Shown one piece after another: positions 43,545 through 52,444 of a stretch of DNA of 64,000 nucleotides (position 1 is its first letter; every line of letters starts with the position of its first letter). This stretch comes from Cyanobium sp. FGCU6 (GTDB lineage: Bacteria > Cyanobacteriota > Cyanobacteriia > PCC-6307 > Cyanobiaceae). Made by a program: the position numbers and the translations under genes. The stretch spans positions 124,001-188,000 of the forward strand of contig JANWUR010000001.1 in NCBI GenBank assembly GCA_024958655.1, read 5' to 3'. A model generated the notes under the pieces. The model worked only from the letters and a program-made list of their open reading frames with translations. It did not search any database and was not told the origin of the DNA.

Positions 43545-44815
43545 GCGGGCAGGGCCTCCAGCACGCTGGCCCGCGTCGGATCGAGCAGGTTCAGGGTTTC
43601 GCGCTTCAGCCGGCCCGGATCCCAGCGTTCCAGCAGCTGCAGGGGGCGCTCCAGAGCGTGATGGCGGCCCCACAGCTGGCAGTTGCCGATCAGACCGGCG
43701 ACGGCGCCGGCGGATTCGAGGCCGAAGCGGTAGCTGTTGGCCACCAGCCGCCGGCTGCGCTCCCACTCGCTGGCCTCGATCGGGCCCGCCATCAGCTCCT
43801 CCCACACCTCCGTCACGGAGTGCCGCACCCGGGGGAGCTCCTCCGGTTCGCAGACGGCCTCCAGCAGGGCGAGGCTGCCGAACTCCATGGCATGCAGATC
43901 GAGATCGATGCTCTCCACGATCCGCAGCTGTTCCCGCAGCCGTTCCACCAACCGGCTGCGGCGGCCTTCAGCCAGCAGGGTGGTGGCCAGATCGGCCCCC
44001 ATCACCGCCTCCAGATCACGGGCCGGCGGCAGCCACCAGGCCATCAGCAGCCGGGCGGCCTCCAGCCGCGGGAGTTCAAGCTGTTCCTCCCCCGCCTCGA
44101 TCTGCAGCAGCGGGGGATCGTTGATCCCCTCGGCCGGTGCGAGTGTGGCCAGCGGGCTTTCAGCGGCGCGGCGCAGCAGGTTGCCGTCGCCGATCGCACC
44201 GCCGAGGGCGAGCACGCAGCGGTCGGCGGCATAGAGCCGGCGATGGAAGGCCGCCATGGCGTCCGGATTGTGGGTCTGAAGCGCCGGGCGGCGGCCCAGG
44301 ATCGGCAGGCCGTAGGGGTGATCCGGGCAGGCCCGCTCCAGCAGACGCTGCAGGGCCACCTCCTCGGGCTGGTCCTCGCTCTGGGCCAGCTCCTCAAGCA
44401 CCACCTGACGCTCCATGGCGAAGGCCTCCGCCTCCAGGCGGGGGGCCAGCACCAGATCCAGCAGCAGGTCGAGGGCCTCGCCCGCCGCCTGGGGGGGAAT
44501 CAGCACGTGGTAGTGAACGTCGTCGAAGCCGGTGGCGGCGTTGCTGTTGCCGCCAAGGGCCTCGATGCGCCGATCGAACTCGCCCGCCTCCAGCCGCTCG
44601 CTGCCCTTGAACACCATGTGTTCAAGGAAGTGGGCCATGCCGCTCTCCGACGCCGACTCGAAAACGCTGCCGGCCCGGCACCAGAAGTCGATGCACACCA
44701 CCGGTGCCTCGGCCATCGGCAGGGCCACCACGTTCACGCCATTGGTGAGGCGCTGCCGCTGCGGTTCGGCCAGCCCCGGCAGCAACGGCTCACAACGGGT
44801 CTCGGTTTTGCTCAT
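43541..44815 (-). CDS. M16 zinc metallopeptidase, catalytic subunit
   Basis: 424 aa. The inverted zinc motif is HFLEH in SESGMAHFLEHMVFKGSERL at about residue 60. The distal Glu of the M16 family lies about 75 residues later, within RQVVLEELAQSEDQPEEVAL. Related to processing peptidases that degrade signal or transit peptides and small peptides. It is upstream of and coupled to the non-catalytic partner (ATGA overlap). Divergent from pcyA, 43 nt apart. Confidence 0.94.
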   Translation of the reverse strand: MSKTETRCEPLLPGLAEPQRQRLTNGVNVVALPMAEAPVVCIDFWCRAGSVFESASESGMAHFLEHMVFKGSERLEAGEFDRRIEALGGNSNAATGFDDVHYHVLIPPQAAGEALDLLLDLVLAPRLEAEAFAMERQVVLEELAQSEDQPEEVALQRLLERACPDHPYGLPILGRRPALQTHNPDAMAAFHRRLYAADRCVLALGGAIGDGNLLRRAAESPLATLAPAEGINDPPLLQIEAGEEQLELPRLEAARLLMAWWLPPARDLEAVMGADLATTLLAEGRRSRLVERLREQLRIVESIDLDLHAMEFGSLALLEAVCEPEELPRVRHSVTEVWEELMAGPIEASEWERSRRLVANSYRFGLESAGAVAGLIGNCQLWGRHHALERPLQLLERWDPGRLKRETLNLLDPTRASVLEALPA

Positions 44816-44858
44816 GCACCCATGGCAGGATCTGCATTCTGCTGGCCCCAAGGCCGCG

Positions 44859-45608
44859 ATGAGTTCGAGCGCGTCCCCTGCCCCTCCCGTGAGCGGCGGC
44901 ATCCATCCGCTGGTGGATGCCCTCGCCCAGCGCATCCGCCAGCGCTGGAGTGAGCTGCCGGAACTGGAACCCCTGGCGATCGATCCGGAGCTGGAAGCCA
45001 TCTGCGGCAGCCTCGACGGCGAAGACCTCTTCATCCGCAATGAAGTGCACCGCTGCCGCGGGCTGCGCAAGCTGCACCTGGAAACCGCGCGGCTGGGGGC
45101 GGGGCTGCAGATCCTGCACTGTGTCTTCTTCCCCGACCCCCGCTACGACCTGCCGGTCTTCGGGGCTGACATCGTCGCCGGCCGGGGGGTGGTGTCGGCG
45201 GCGATCGTCGACCTCTCACCGGTGACGGAGCAGCTGCCGGCCCCGATCGAGGCCGCCCTGGCGGCTCGCGACGTGGGGCCCTTCGCTCAGCGCCGCGAGC
45301 TGCCGGCCTGGGGATCGATCTTCTCCCGCCATGTGCTGTTCGTGCGGCCCGCCGATGCGGAGGAGGAGCAGGCCTTCATCGAGCAGGTGGATACCTTCCT
45401 GGCGGTTCTGGCGGCGGCGGTGGCGGCGGCGCAACCGCAGGCCCCCGACGACCCGGCTACGGTGATGCGCCTGGAGGGGCAGCTCCGCTATTGCAAGCAA
45501 CAGAAACAGAACGACAAGACCCGGCGGGTGCTGGAGAAGGCGTTCAACCCCATCTGGGCGGATCGCTACATCGAGGAGCTCCTTTTCGACGACCCCGTCG
45601 CCCCCTGA
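44859..45608 (+). CDS. pcyA: phycocyanobilin:ferredoxin oxidoreductase
   Basis: 249 aa from the ATG at 44859. Four-electron reduction of biliverdin IXalpha to phycocyanobilin, the chromophore of ApcF and other phycobiliproteins. Residues equivalent to the catalytic Glu76, His88 and Asp105 of the Synechocystis enzyme are visible in KLHLETARLG, QILHCVFFPDPRYDLPVFGAD. The C-terminus has KQQKQNDKTRRVLEKAFNPI and ADRYIEELLF. Its 3' end overlaps the next gene if that starts at TTG 45491. Confidence 0.97.
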   Translation: MSSSASPAPPVSGGIHPLVDALAQRIRQRWSELPELEPLAIDPELEAICGSLDGEDLFIRNEVHRCRGLRKLHLETARLGAGLQILHCVFFPDPRYDLPVFGADIVAGRGVVSAAIVDLSPVTEQLPAPIEAALAARDVGPFAQRRELPAWGSIFSRHVLFVRPADAEEEQAFIEQVDTFLAVLAAAVAAAQPQAPDDPATVMRLEGQLRYCKQQKQNDKTRRVLEKAFNPIWADRYIEELLFDDPVAP

Positions 45609-46504
45609 TTCTCGCGGTCGGGGCCGCCGCCCTTGCCACCCTGGGGCTCGGGGTTGTGCTGGTGCGGGCACCCTGGCGCCGGCCCGTCACCCCTCCACGT
45701 GCCGCGGTAACCCCTCAGGCCCAGCCCGCCCGGCAGGCCGTGGCCGCCCTCGGGCGGCTCGACCCCGCCGGTGATATCCGCGTGCTGGCGGCCCCGATCA
45801 CCGGCATCGGCGGCAGCCCGCGCATCACCCGTCTGCTGGTGAGGGAGGGCGACCGTGTGCAGGCGGGGCAGCTGCTGGCCACGTTCGACAACGCCCCCAA
45901 CCATCGGGCTGAGGAGCGGCTGCTGCTCACACGCATCGCCAACCTGGATCGGCGGCTGCGCCTGCAGGTGCGCGATCTCGAACGCTACCGCCGGCTGGCG
46001 GCGGCCGGCGCCTTCGCTGCCAGCGAACTCGACATCCTCGAGCAGCGCACCCTTGAGTTGCAGGGTCAGCTGCAGGAGTCCCGGGCCGAGCTGGCGCGCG
46101 TGCGCACCGATCTGGTGAACACCGAGCTCCGGGCTCCGATCGATGGCACCGTGCTGCGCATCCATGCCCGCACCGGCGAGCGGCCGGGGGATGACGGCAT
46201 CCTCGAGCTGGGCAACAGCGAGCGGATGGAGGCCCTGGTGGAGGTGTACGAGAGCGACATCGGCCGGGTTCGCCTCGGCCAGACCGTACGCCTCACCAGC
46301 GAGAACGGCGGCTTCGACGGCACCCTCACCGGCCGGGTCAGCCGCATCAGCCCCCAGGTGCGCCAGCGGGAACTGCTCTCCACCGACCCCACCGGCGATG
46401 CCGACGCTCGCATCGTCGAGGTGCGGGTGCGGCTCGATGCCGCTGATGCCCGGCGGGTCCAGGAGCTCACGGGCCTGAAGGTGATCGCCAAACTGGAGCC
46501 CTGA
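45491..46504 (+). CDS. devB: DevB-type membrane fusion protein (HlyD family)
   Basis: 337 aa if started at the TTG 45491, inside pcyA (118 nt overlap). No ATG or GTG precedes the membrane helix (PLILAVGAAALATLGLGVVL) in this frame, and RRPRRP just before it fits a positive-inside anchor. Then follow a lipoyl/barrel domain (ALGRLDPAGDIRVLAAP, LLVREGDRVQAGQLLATFD), a coiled-coil hairpin (about 150-205) and RAPIDGTVLRIHARTGER. It links the DevCA transporter to an outer-membrane channel for glycolipid or protein export. Confidence 0.9.
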   Translation: MQATETERQDPAGAGEGVQPHLGGSLHRGAPFRRPRRPLILAVGAAALATLGLGVVLVRAPWRRPVTPPRAAVTPQAQPARQAVAALGRLDPAGDIRVLAAPITGIGGSPRITRLLVREGDRVQAGQLLATFDNAPNHRAEERLLLTRIANLDRRLRLQVRDLERYRRLAAAGAFAASELDILEQRTLELQGQLQESRAELARVRTDLVNTELRAPIDGTVLRIHARTGERPGDDGILELGNSERMEALVEVYESDIGRVRLGQTVRLTSENGGFDGTLTGRVSRISPQVRQRELLSTDPTGDADARIVEVRVRLDAADARRVQELTGLKVIAKLEP

Positions 46505-46512
46505 GGCTGGCC

Positions 46513-47682
46513 ATGCTCTCCTTCTGGCAGTCGCGACGCATCCCTCTCTCCTGGCTGTTGCTCACACGCCAGCCGGCCCGCCTGGCGGTGGCCCTCGCGG
46601 GCATCGCCTTCGCCGGCATCCTCATGTTCATGCAGCTGGGCTTCCGCGACGGGCTGTTCGATGCCAGCGTCACGATCCACAAGCTCTTCGATGCGGATCT
46701 GGTGCTGATGAGCCCCCGCACGATGAGCTCGATCGGCATGGCCGGCTTCCCGAGGCGCCGTCTGATCCAGGCGATGGCTGATCCCCAGGTGGAGGGCACC
46801 ACGCCTGTGCACTGGAACCTGTTGCTCTGGCGCAACCCCCAGACGCGTTCCACGCGCTCGATTCTGGCGCTGGGATTCGAGCCTGGCGATCCCCTGTTCA
46901 TCGATCCCGGCCTGGCCGCCAAGGCGCAGGTGCTCAACCAGCGCGGCCGCGTTCTGTTCGATGAACTCTCCCGCCCCGAGTTCGGCCCGATCGCCGAATG
47001 GTTCCGCCAGGGCAAGGTGGTGGAAACCGAGGTGGCCGGCAAGCGGGTGCGGGTGGCCGGGCTGGTGGCGCTGGGTCCCTCCTTCGGCGCTGATGGCAAC
47101 ATCATCACCAGCCGCGAAACCTTCCTGCGGCTGATGCCGAATACCCCTCCCGGCAGCATTGAACTGGGCCTGATCCGGCTCACAACGGGCTCTGATCCCG
47201 CTGCGGTGGCGGCACGTCTGAAGCGCCAGTTGCCCGACGACGTGAGCATCTACACCAAGAAGGGCTTTGAGGAGTTTGAGAAGAACTACTGGCGCAGCAG
47301 CACGGCCATCGGTTTCATCTTCACCCTCGGCGCCGCGATGGGCTTCGTGGTGGGCTGCGTGATCGTGTACCAGATCCTCTACTCCGATGTCAGTGATCAC
47401 CTGCCGGAGTACGCCACCCTGATGGCGATGGGCTATCGCTTACTCACCCTGCTGGGGGTTGTGGCCCGTGAGGGCTTCATCCTGGCGGTGCTCGGCTACG
47501 TGCCGGCCTGGCTGGCCGGGCAGGGGCTCTACGCCCTGGTGCGCTCCGGCACACGCCTGCCCGTGTCGATGGACGGCCAGCGCTCCCTGCTGGTGTTCGC
47601 CATGATCTTCGCCATGTGCATGGGTTCGGCGTTCATGGCCATGCGCAAGTTGGCCGACGCCGATCCCGCCGAGATTTTCTGA
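46513..47682 (+). CDS. devC: DevC-type ABC transporter permease
   Basis: 389 aa from the ATG at 46513, 8 nt after devB. MacB/FtsX-like: one N-terminal helix (RLAVALAGIAFAGILMFMQL) with LGFRDGLFDASVTIHKLFDAD, a large extracytoplasmic domain, then three C-terminal helices beginning TAIGFIFTLGAAMGFVVGCV and VYQILYSDVSDHLPEYATL. The DevC signature is clear. It works with DevA (ATPase) and DevB. Confidence 0.94.
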   Translation: MLSFWQSRRIPLSWLLLTRQPARLAVALAGIAFAGILMFMQLGFRDGLFDASVTIHKLFDADLVLMSPRTMSSIGMAGFPRRRLIQAMADPQVEGTTPVHWNLLLWRNPQTRSTRSILALGFEPGDPLFIDPGLAAKAQVLNQRGRVLFDELSRPEFGPIAEWFRQGKVVETEVAGKRVRVAGLVALGPSFGADGNIITSRETFLRLMPNTPPGSIELGLIRLTTGSDPAAVAARLKRQLPDDVSIYTKKGFEEFEKNYWRSSTAIGFIFTLGAAMGFVVGCVIVYQILYSDVSDHLPEYATLMAMGYRLLTLLGVVAREGFILAVLGYVPAWLAGQGLYALVRSGTRLPVSMDGQRSLLVFAMIFAMCMGSAFMAMRKLADADPAEIF

Positions 47683-47686
47683 CGGC

Positions 47687-48430
47687 ATGACCCTCCCCCA
47701 TGCCGATCCCGATGCCAGCGTGGCTGTCTTCGACCTCTGCCATTGGTATGGCAGCGGCATCAATCGGCGCCAGGTGCTGCAGGGGATCGACCTGGGGATC
47801 CGCCCGGGCGAGGTGGTGCTGCTGACAGGGCCCTCCGGCTGCGGCAAGACCACCCTGCTCACCCTGGTGGGAGCCCTGCGCCAGGTGCAGCAGGGCTCGG
47901 TGCGGGTGTTCGGCCGCGAGCTGGCGGGCTCCACCCGGGCCGAGCGCCAGCAGCTGCGGCGGAGCATCGGCATGATCTTCCAGGGCCACAACCTGTTGCG
48001 CTGCCTCACCGCCGAGCAGAACGTGCAGATGGGAGCCGACCTTCTGGAGGGGCTGAGCTACCGGGCCCGGCGCGATCTGGCCCGCGAGTGGCTGAGGGCG
48101 GTGGGGCTGTCCGACCACCTGGGCAAGCTGCCCCACGATCTTTCCGGTGGCCAGAAGCAGCGGGTGGCGATCGCCAGGGCTCTGGCGGCCGAGCCCCGCC
48201 TGCTGCTGGCCGATGAGCCCACCGCCGCCCTCGACAAGACCACCGGCCGCGAGGTGGTGGAGCTGCTGCAGCGGCTGGCTCGGGAACAGGGCTGCAGCGT
48301 GCTGATGGTCACCCACGATCCCCGCATCCTCGATGTGGCCGACCGGCTCGTGCAGATGGAGGATGGACGCCTCTGGGACGCCCCGGTGCCGCGGGCGCAA
48401 ACCGGCCAGGTCCTGGTGAGCAGCGATTGA
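47687..48430 (+). CDS. devA: DevA-type ABC transporter ATPase
   Basis: 247 aa, starting 4 nt after devC. Walker A LLTGPSGCGKTTLLTLVGAL, Q-loop IGMIFQGHNLL, signature LSGGQKQRVAIARAL, Walker B LLLADEPTAALD, and the switch His in VTHDPRILD. It provides energy for the DevBC export complex. In heterocyst formers DevBCA exports envelope glycolipids; in unicellular species the cargo is not established. Confidence 0.96.
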   Translation: MTLPHADPDASVAVFDLCHWYGSGINRRQVLQGIDLGIRPGEVVLLTGPSGCGKTTLLTLVGALRQVQQGSVRVFGRELAGSTRAERQQLRRSIGMIFQGHNLLRCLTAEQNVQMGADLLEGLSYRARRDLAREWLRAVGLSDHLGKLPHDLSGGQKQRVAIARALAAEPRLLLADEPTAALDKTTGREVVELLQRLAREQGCSVLMVTHDPRILDVADRLVQMEDGRLWDAPVPRAQTGQVLVSSD

Positions 48431-48470
48431 GTAAGGTGAATCCTCACGACTCTCCCTCAACGCCTCTCGC

Positions 48471-48626
48471 ATGGCCAAGCGCAGGAATCTCAAGAAGGAA
48501 AAACAGGAGCGGAACCGCGCCTACGCCCGCAAGTTCAAGAAGCGCAAGCTGCGTAACGACGGTCGCGGTGAAGGCGCCGGCAATGGCGTCACCGGCACGG
48601 CCAACAATGGCGGCGCCGCCGACTGA
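48471..48626 (+). CDS. 51-residue highly basic conserved protein
   Basis: ATG 48471 to TGA 48624-48626. MAKRRNLKKEKQERNRAYAR then KFKKRKLRNDGR gives about half Lys/Arg, followed by a Gly/Asn/Ala tail. This resembles a small basic protein found in picocyanobacteria, possibly RNA- or ribosome-associated; no function is known to me. It sits 40 nt after devA and is followed directly by a strong intrinsic terminator, which supports it as a real final gene. Confidence 0.75.
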   Translation: MAKRRNLKKEKQERNRAYARKFKKRKLRNDGRGEGAGNGVTGTANNGGAAD

Positions 48627-48653
48627 GGCAGGATCCACCCTGCTGGCGTTGCG

Positions 48654-48679
48654 GGGGACCCTGGAGGGGTCCCCTTTTT
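48654..48679 (+). terminator. intrinsic terminator after the pcyA/devBCA/basic-protein run
   Basis: GGGGACC (48654-48660) pairs with GGTCCCC (48668-48674) around a 7-nt loop, followed by TTTTT at 48675-48679. It closes the transcript of the preceding plus-strand genes before the glycosyltransferase. Confidence 0.88.
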
Positions 48680-48716
48680 GCTGACCGCCCGCTTCCCATC
48701 AGCCCGATCGCCCCGG

Positions 48717-49649
48717 ATGTTCCTCACCGTCGTCATCCCCACCTACAACCGGCTGCCGATCCTCCGCCAGTGCCTCGAGGCCCTCGAGCAGCAGCAGCTG
48801 GAACTCCCGATCGAGCGGTATGAGGTGGTGCTGGTCGATGACGGTTCCACCGACGACACGGTGCACTGGCTCGACACCCACGCCACCGCCTTCCCTCACG
48901 TGCGCCTGATCCGCCAGGACCACGGCGGACCGGCTGAGGGCCGCAACCGGGGGGTGGAGCATGCCCACGGCGACGTGATCGTGTTCATCGACAGCGATCT
49001 GGTGGTGACTCCCACCTTCCTGCTGTGCCATGCCCGGGCGCTGGAGGCCGGCTGGCGGCGGCGCGGCGACCGCCTCTGCTTCACCTACGGGGCGGTGATC
49101 AACACCGCTGATTTCGAGGCTCCCACCAGCGAGCCCCACAAGCTGCGCGACCTCTCCTGGGCCTATTTCGCCACCGGCAACGTGGCGATCGATCGCCAGG
49201 TGCTCGAGCGTGCCGGTCTGTTTGACACCGGCTTCCGGCTCTATGGCTGGGAAGACCTGGAGCTGGGCGAGCGGCTGCGGCGGATGGGTGTGGAACTGCT
49301 GCGCTGTCCCGAAGCGGTGGGCTACCACTGGCATCCCCCCCTGCGGCTCGAGCAGATCCCTGATCTGGTGCGGGTGGAGCGGGAGCGGGCCAAGATGGGT
49401 CTGGTCTTCTATCGCAAACACCCCACCCGCCGGGTGCGGTTCATCATCCAGTTCACCTGGCTGCACCGGTTGCTCTGGGAGCTGCTGACGCTGGGCGGCC
49501 TGCTGAATGAGCGCAGCCTGAGGCCCCTGCTCGGCTGGCTGATCCGCAGCGGCCGTCCGGGCCTGGCGATGGAGGTGCTGCGGCTGCCGCTGAACCGCAT
49601 CGGCGTGCGCGCCCTGTTCGCCGAAGCCCGGGAGGCGGGCCTCACCTGA
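48717..49649 (+). CDS. family 2 glycosyltransferase
   Basis: 310 aa from the ATG at 48717 (MFLTVVIPTYNRLPILRQCL); an earlier in-frame start at 48678 falls in the terminator. GT-A fold: VVLVDDGSTDDT binds the nucleotide sugar, FIDSDLVV is the DxD, and FRLYGWEDLELGERLRR is the acceptor-side ED motif. C-terminal helices follow with a hydrophobic patch (FTWLHRLLWELLTLGGL) that may touch the membrane. Sugar and acceptor unknown. Confidence 0.9.
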   Translation: MFLTVVIPTYNRLPILRQCLEALEQQQLELPIERYEVVLVDDGSTDDTVHWLDTHATAFPHVRLIRQDHGGPAEGRNRGVEHAHGDVIVFIDSDLVVTPTFLLCHARALEAGWRRRGDRLCFTYGAVINTADFEAPTSEPHKLRDLSWAYFATGNVAIDRQVLERAGLFDTGFRLYGWEDLELGERLRRMGVELLRCPEAVGYHWHPPLRLEQIPDLVRVERERAKMGLVFYRKHPTRRVRFIIQFTWLHRLLWELLTLGGLLNERSLRPLLGWLIRSGRPGLAMEVLRLPLNRIGVRALFAEAREAGLT

Positions 49650-49737
49650 GGCGGGCCTCGGCTGAGGCGTGTCCGGGCTGAGCAGGGAAACACCATTTGA
49701 TAGGTTGGGAGGGTTCACCCACACCGCACACCTGCGC

Positions 49738-49820
49738 GTTTCGGGTGATTCGTGACCCCGCCCCTTCTCCGGAGGATCGGCGAGGCTCGGATCCCTGGCA
49801 GGTGGAGGCAAACCCGAAAC
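49738..49820 (+). promoter_or_regulatory. structured 5' leader of rpsB (candidate autoregulatory RNA)
   Basis: GTTTCGGGT at 49738-49746 is matched by its exact complement ACCCGAAAC at 49812-49820, 14 nt before the rpsB ATG. Inside, GGATC (49774-49778) can pair with GATCC (49790-49794). The nested fold spans most of the gap between the glycosyltransferase and rpsB, and its base abuts the translation start region, as expected of ribosomal-protein feedback leaders. Confidence 0.45.
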
Positions 49821-49833
49821 CCTCAACACAATC

Positions 49834-50547
49834 ATGGCTGTCGTCACTCTCGCCGAGATGATGGAGGCTGGTGCCCACTTCGGGCACCAGACCCGGCGCT
49901 GGAACCCGAAGATGTCGCGCTACATCTACTGCGCGCGCAACGGCGTTCACATCATCGACCTCGTGCAGACCGCTGTCTGCATGAACAACGCCTACAAGTG
50001 GGTGCGCAGCGCCGCCCGCAGCGGCAAGCGCTTCCTGTTCGTGGGCACCAAGAAGCAGGCCTCCGAGGTCATCGCCATCGAGGCCACCCGCTGCGGCGCC
50101 TCCTACGTGAACCAGCGCTGGCTGGGCGGCATGCTCACCAACTGGACCACGATGCGCGCCCGCATCGACCGCCTCAAGGATCTCGAGCGGATGGAGTCCT
50201 CCGGGGCCATTGCCATGCGCCCGAAGAAGGAAGCGGCCGTGCTGCGCCGTGAACTCGATCGCCTGCAGAAGTACCTGGGCGGCCTCAAGAACATGCGGCG
50301 CCTGCCGGATGTGGTGATCCTGGTGGATCAGCGCCGCGAAACCAACGCCGTGCTCGAAGCCCGCAAGCTCGACATCCCCCTGGTGTCCATGCTCGACACC
50401 AACTGCGATCCCGACCTCTGCGACGTGCCCATCCCCTGCAATGACGACGCCGTGCGCTCGGTGCAACTGGTGCTGGGTCGCCTGGCCGATGCCATCAACG
50501 AAGGCCGCCACGGCGCCCAGGATCGCCCGGCCGACGACGAGGGCTGA
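49834..50547 (+). CDS. rpsB: 30S ribosomal protein S2
   Basis: 237 aa. [20 protein letters not shown] is the S2 start; [56 protein letters not shown] and [20 protein letters not shown] follow. It binds the small subunit late in assembly. rpsB-tsf is the widespread bacterial arrangement, here separated by a hairpin. Confidence 0.98.
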   Translation: MAVVTLAEMMEAGAHFGHQTRRWNPKMSRYIYCARNGVHIIDLVQTAVCMNNAYKWVRSAARSGKRFLFVGTKKQASEVIAIEATRCGASYVNQRWLGGMLTNWTTMRARIDRLKDLERMESSGAIAMRPKKEAAVLRRELDRLQKYLGGLKNMRRLPDVVILVDQRRETNAVLEARKLDIPLVSMLDTNCDPDLCDVPIPCNDDAVRSVQLVLGRLADAINEGRHGAQDRPADDEG

Positions 50548-50582
50548 GCCCACCCCTCATGGGGATCCTCCCCCTGACCCCT

Positions 50583-50606
50583 CCGGTCGGCCTTCGCGCC
50601 GACCGG
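50583..50606 (+). terminator. rpsB-tsf intergenic hairpin
   Basis: CCGGTCGGC (50583-50591) pairs perfectly with GCCGACCGG (50598-50606) around a 6-nt loop, followed by CTTGTTCT rather than a full T-run. It may act as a partial terminator or mRNA-stability element that sets the S2 to EF-Ts ratio. Confidence 0.6.
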
Positions 50607-50648
50607 CTTGTTCTCACCGACGTTTCCCCCTCCCTCCCCCGCTGACCG

Positions 50649-51305
50649 ATGGCTGAGATCTCCGCCAAGCTCGTCAAGGACCTGCGCGACAAGACCGGCG
50701 CGGGCATGATGGATTGCAAGAAAGCCCTTACCGAAGCCAAGGGCGACACTGAAAAGGCGATTGAGTGGCTGCGGCAGAAGGGCATTGCCAGCGCCGAGAA
50801 GAAAGCCGGTCGCACCGCCGCGGAGGGAGCCATCGGCAGCTACATCCACACCGGCGCCCGGGTGGGTGTATTGGTGGAGGTGAACTGCGAGACCGACTTC
50901 GTGGCCCGCGGCGAGATCTTCCAGGAACTGCTGCGCAACGTGGCCATGCAGATCGCCGCCTGCCCCGGGGTGGAGTATGTGAGCACGGACCAGATTCCTG
51001 CTGCGGTGGCCGAGCGCGAGAAGCAGATCGAGATGGGACGCGACGACCTGGCCGGAAAGAAGGAGGAGATGAAGGAGAAGATCGTGGCCGGACGCATCGG
51101 CAAGCGGCTGAAGGAACTGGCACTGATGGATCAGCCCTTCATCAAGGACAGCACCGTCACCGTGGCCGAACTGGTGAAGCAGGTGGCCGGCAAGGTTGGC
51201 GAGAACATCCAGGTGCGTCGCTTCACCCGTTACACCCTCGGTGAGGGCATTGAGGTCGAGCAGTCTGATTTCGCCGCCGAGGTGGCGGCGATGAAGGCCG
51301 CCTGA
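50649..51305 (+). CDS. tsf: elongation factor Ts
   Basis: 218 aa, the short cyanobacterial/plastid form. Exchanges GDP on EF-Tu. [20 protein letters not shown] with [12 protein letters not shown] (UBA domain), then [20 protein letters not shown] and [15 protein letters not shown] (the EF-Tu-contacting TDFV), and [14 protein letters not shown] at the end. ATG at 50649. Confidence 0.97.
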   Translation: MAEISAKLVKDLRDKTGAGMMDCKKALTEAKGDTEKAIEWLRQKGIASAEKKAGRTAAEGAIGSYIHTGARVGVLVEVNCETDFVARGEIFQELLRNVAMQIAACPGVEYVSTDQIPAAVAEREKQIEMGRDDLAGKKEEMKEKIVAGRIGKRLKELALMDQPFIKDSTVTVAELVKQVAGKVGENIQVRRFTRYTLGEGIEVEQSDFAAEVAAMKAA

Positions 51306-51322
51306 TCTCCCGTTTCCCTTCC

Positions 51323-52444
51323 GTGGTGCCGGTGTCCGACCAGCCCGGTTCCGACCTTCCCGGGGCCATCGAGGCGATCACGCAGAGCGTGGCTGCCTCC
51401 AACCCCCAGCTCTACCGCCACGTCGCCCTCTACCTGCAGGTGCTGCGTGAGGTGCTGATCCACCGGCTCGAGCAGACCGTTTTCCACCTGGTCACCCGGG
51501 TCCATGCACCCCGCTATGTGGCCCTGGAGGCCCACGAGCGTCGCCATCTCCGTCAGCGCCTGGCGGTGCTGGGGCAGCGCTGCGGCAGCCTGCTCACCGT
51601 TGAGCAGCTTGCGGCGCTGGCTGCCCAGATGGCCCGCGAATCCGCCCGGCGCCGCCGACAGGCCGAGCGCCGACTGCTCGAACGACTCACAGAGGGGGCC
51701 GCCGAGCTCGCTGAAGCTGCCATTCCTCCCGCACCGCAGGGTTCGGTTCATCTCGATCGCAGCCCGAGGCTTCCCTTCGCCTTCCCCTTCAGCCTCAGCG
51801 TCGGGGACAGCCAGGATCCCCCCCAGGAACCGTCGGAGTCCGCTGGGCCTGAGGGGCCAACCACCGGCCCGGCGGATGGCGGTGAGGGCGCTGCTTTCCA
51901 GCCCTCAGCCGCGCTTGAGGCCGCCGACGATGACGACCAGCAGGAGTTCGACTTCGAGGGCGGTGATCCAGCTCCCTGGCAGCTGGGAAGTCTGCCCACC
52001 GATCCGGTGGAGTTGCTGCGCTGGCTCGACGGCATGGATCATGCCCTGCAGCGGCGCCTGCGCAATCTCTCCCATGCCGTGAACGTGGAGCTGCTGCGGG
52101 CCGGTGTCAGTCCCACCCTGCTGCCGGTGAGCCTGCTGGATGCCGCCCTGTATGGCCGCGTGGACAGTGCCCCGGCCCCGCCCCATCTGTTGCGGCTCCC
52201 CCTCCCCGGCTCCCTGCCGGGGCTGCCGCCTGGTTTCCCGGCGATCGCCGTGCTGCTACGCCGCAGCGACCTTGAGATCGAGGAGCCCAGGCTGCGCACC
52301 TGCCGCCGCCGGCTGCAGCAGCATCGCCAGGAGCTGCGCAGAATGGCAGGCCAATTCCGTCGCCTGCAGCGGCGGCTTGCCATCCACCAGGCCGAACGCC
52401 TTTGGCTGCAGGATCTGCCCCCTCCCCACCTCCCGGCGGACTGA
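51323..52444 (+). CDS. cyanobacterial conserved hypothetical protein
   Basis: 373 aa from the start at 51323. N-terminal helical part (about 1-130, Arg/Gln/Leu-rich, coiled-coil-like), a low-complexity acidic/Pro linker (about 140-215), and a C-terminal domain beginning LPTDPVELLRWLDGMDHALQ with another Arg-rich coiled coil near the end (RRRLQQHRQELRRMAGQFRR). No membrane segment or known domain. It lies between tsf and recG, overlapping the likely recG start. Confidence 0.75.
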   Translation: MVPVSDQPGSDLPGAIEAITQSVAASNPQLYRHVALYLQVLREVLIHRLEQTVFHLVTRVHAPRYVALEAHERRHLRQRLAVLGQRCGSLLTVEQLAALAAQMARESARRRRQAERRLLERLTEGAAELAEAAIPPAPQGSVHLDRSPRLPFAFPFSLSVGDSQDPPQEPSESAGPEGPTTGPADGGEGAAFQPSAALEAADDDDQQEFDFEGGDPAPWQLGSLPTDPVELLRWLDGMDHALQRRLRNLSHAVNVELLRAGVSPTLLPVSLLDAALYGRVDSAPAPPHLLRLPLPGSLPGLPPGFPAIAVLLRRSDLEIEEPRLRTCRRRLQQHRQELRRMAGQFRRLQRRLAIHQAERLWLQDLPPPHLPAD

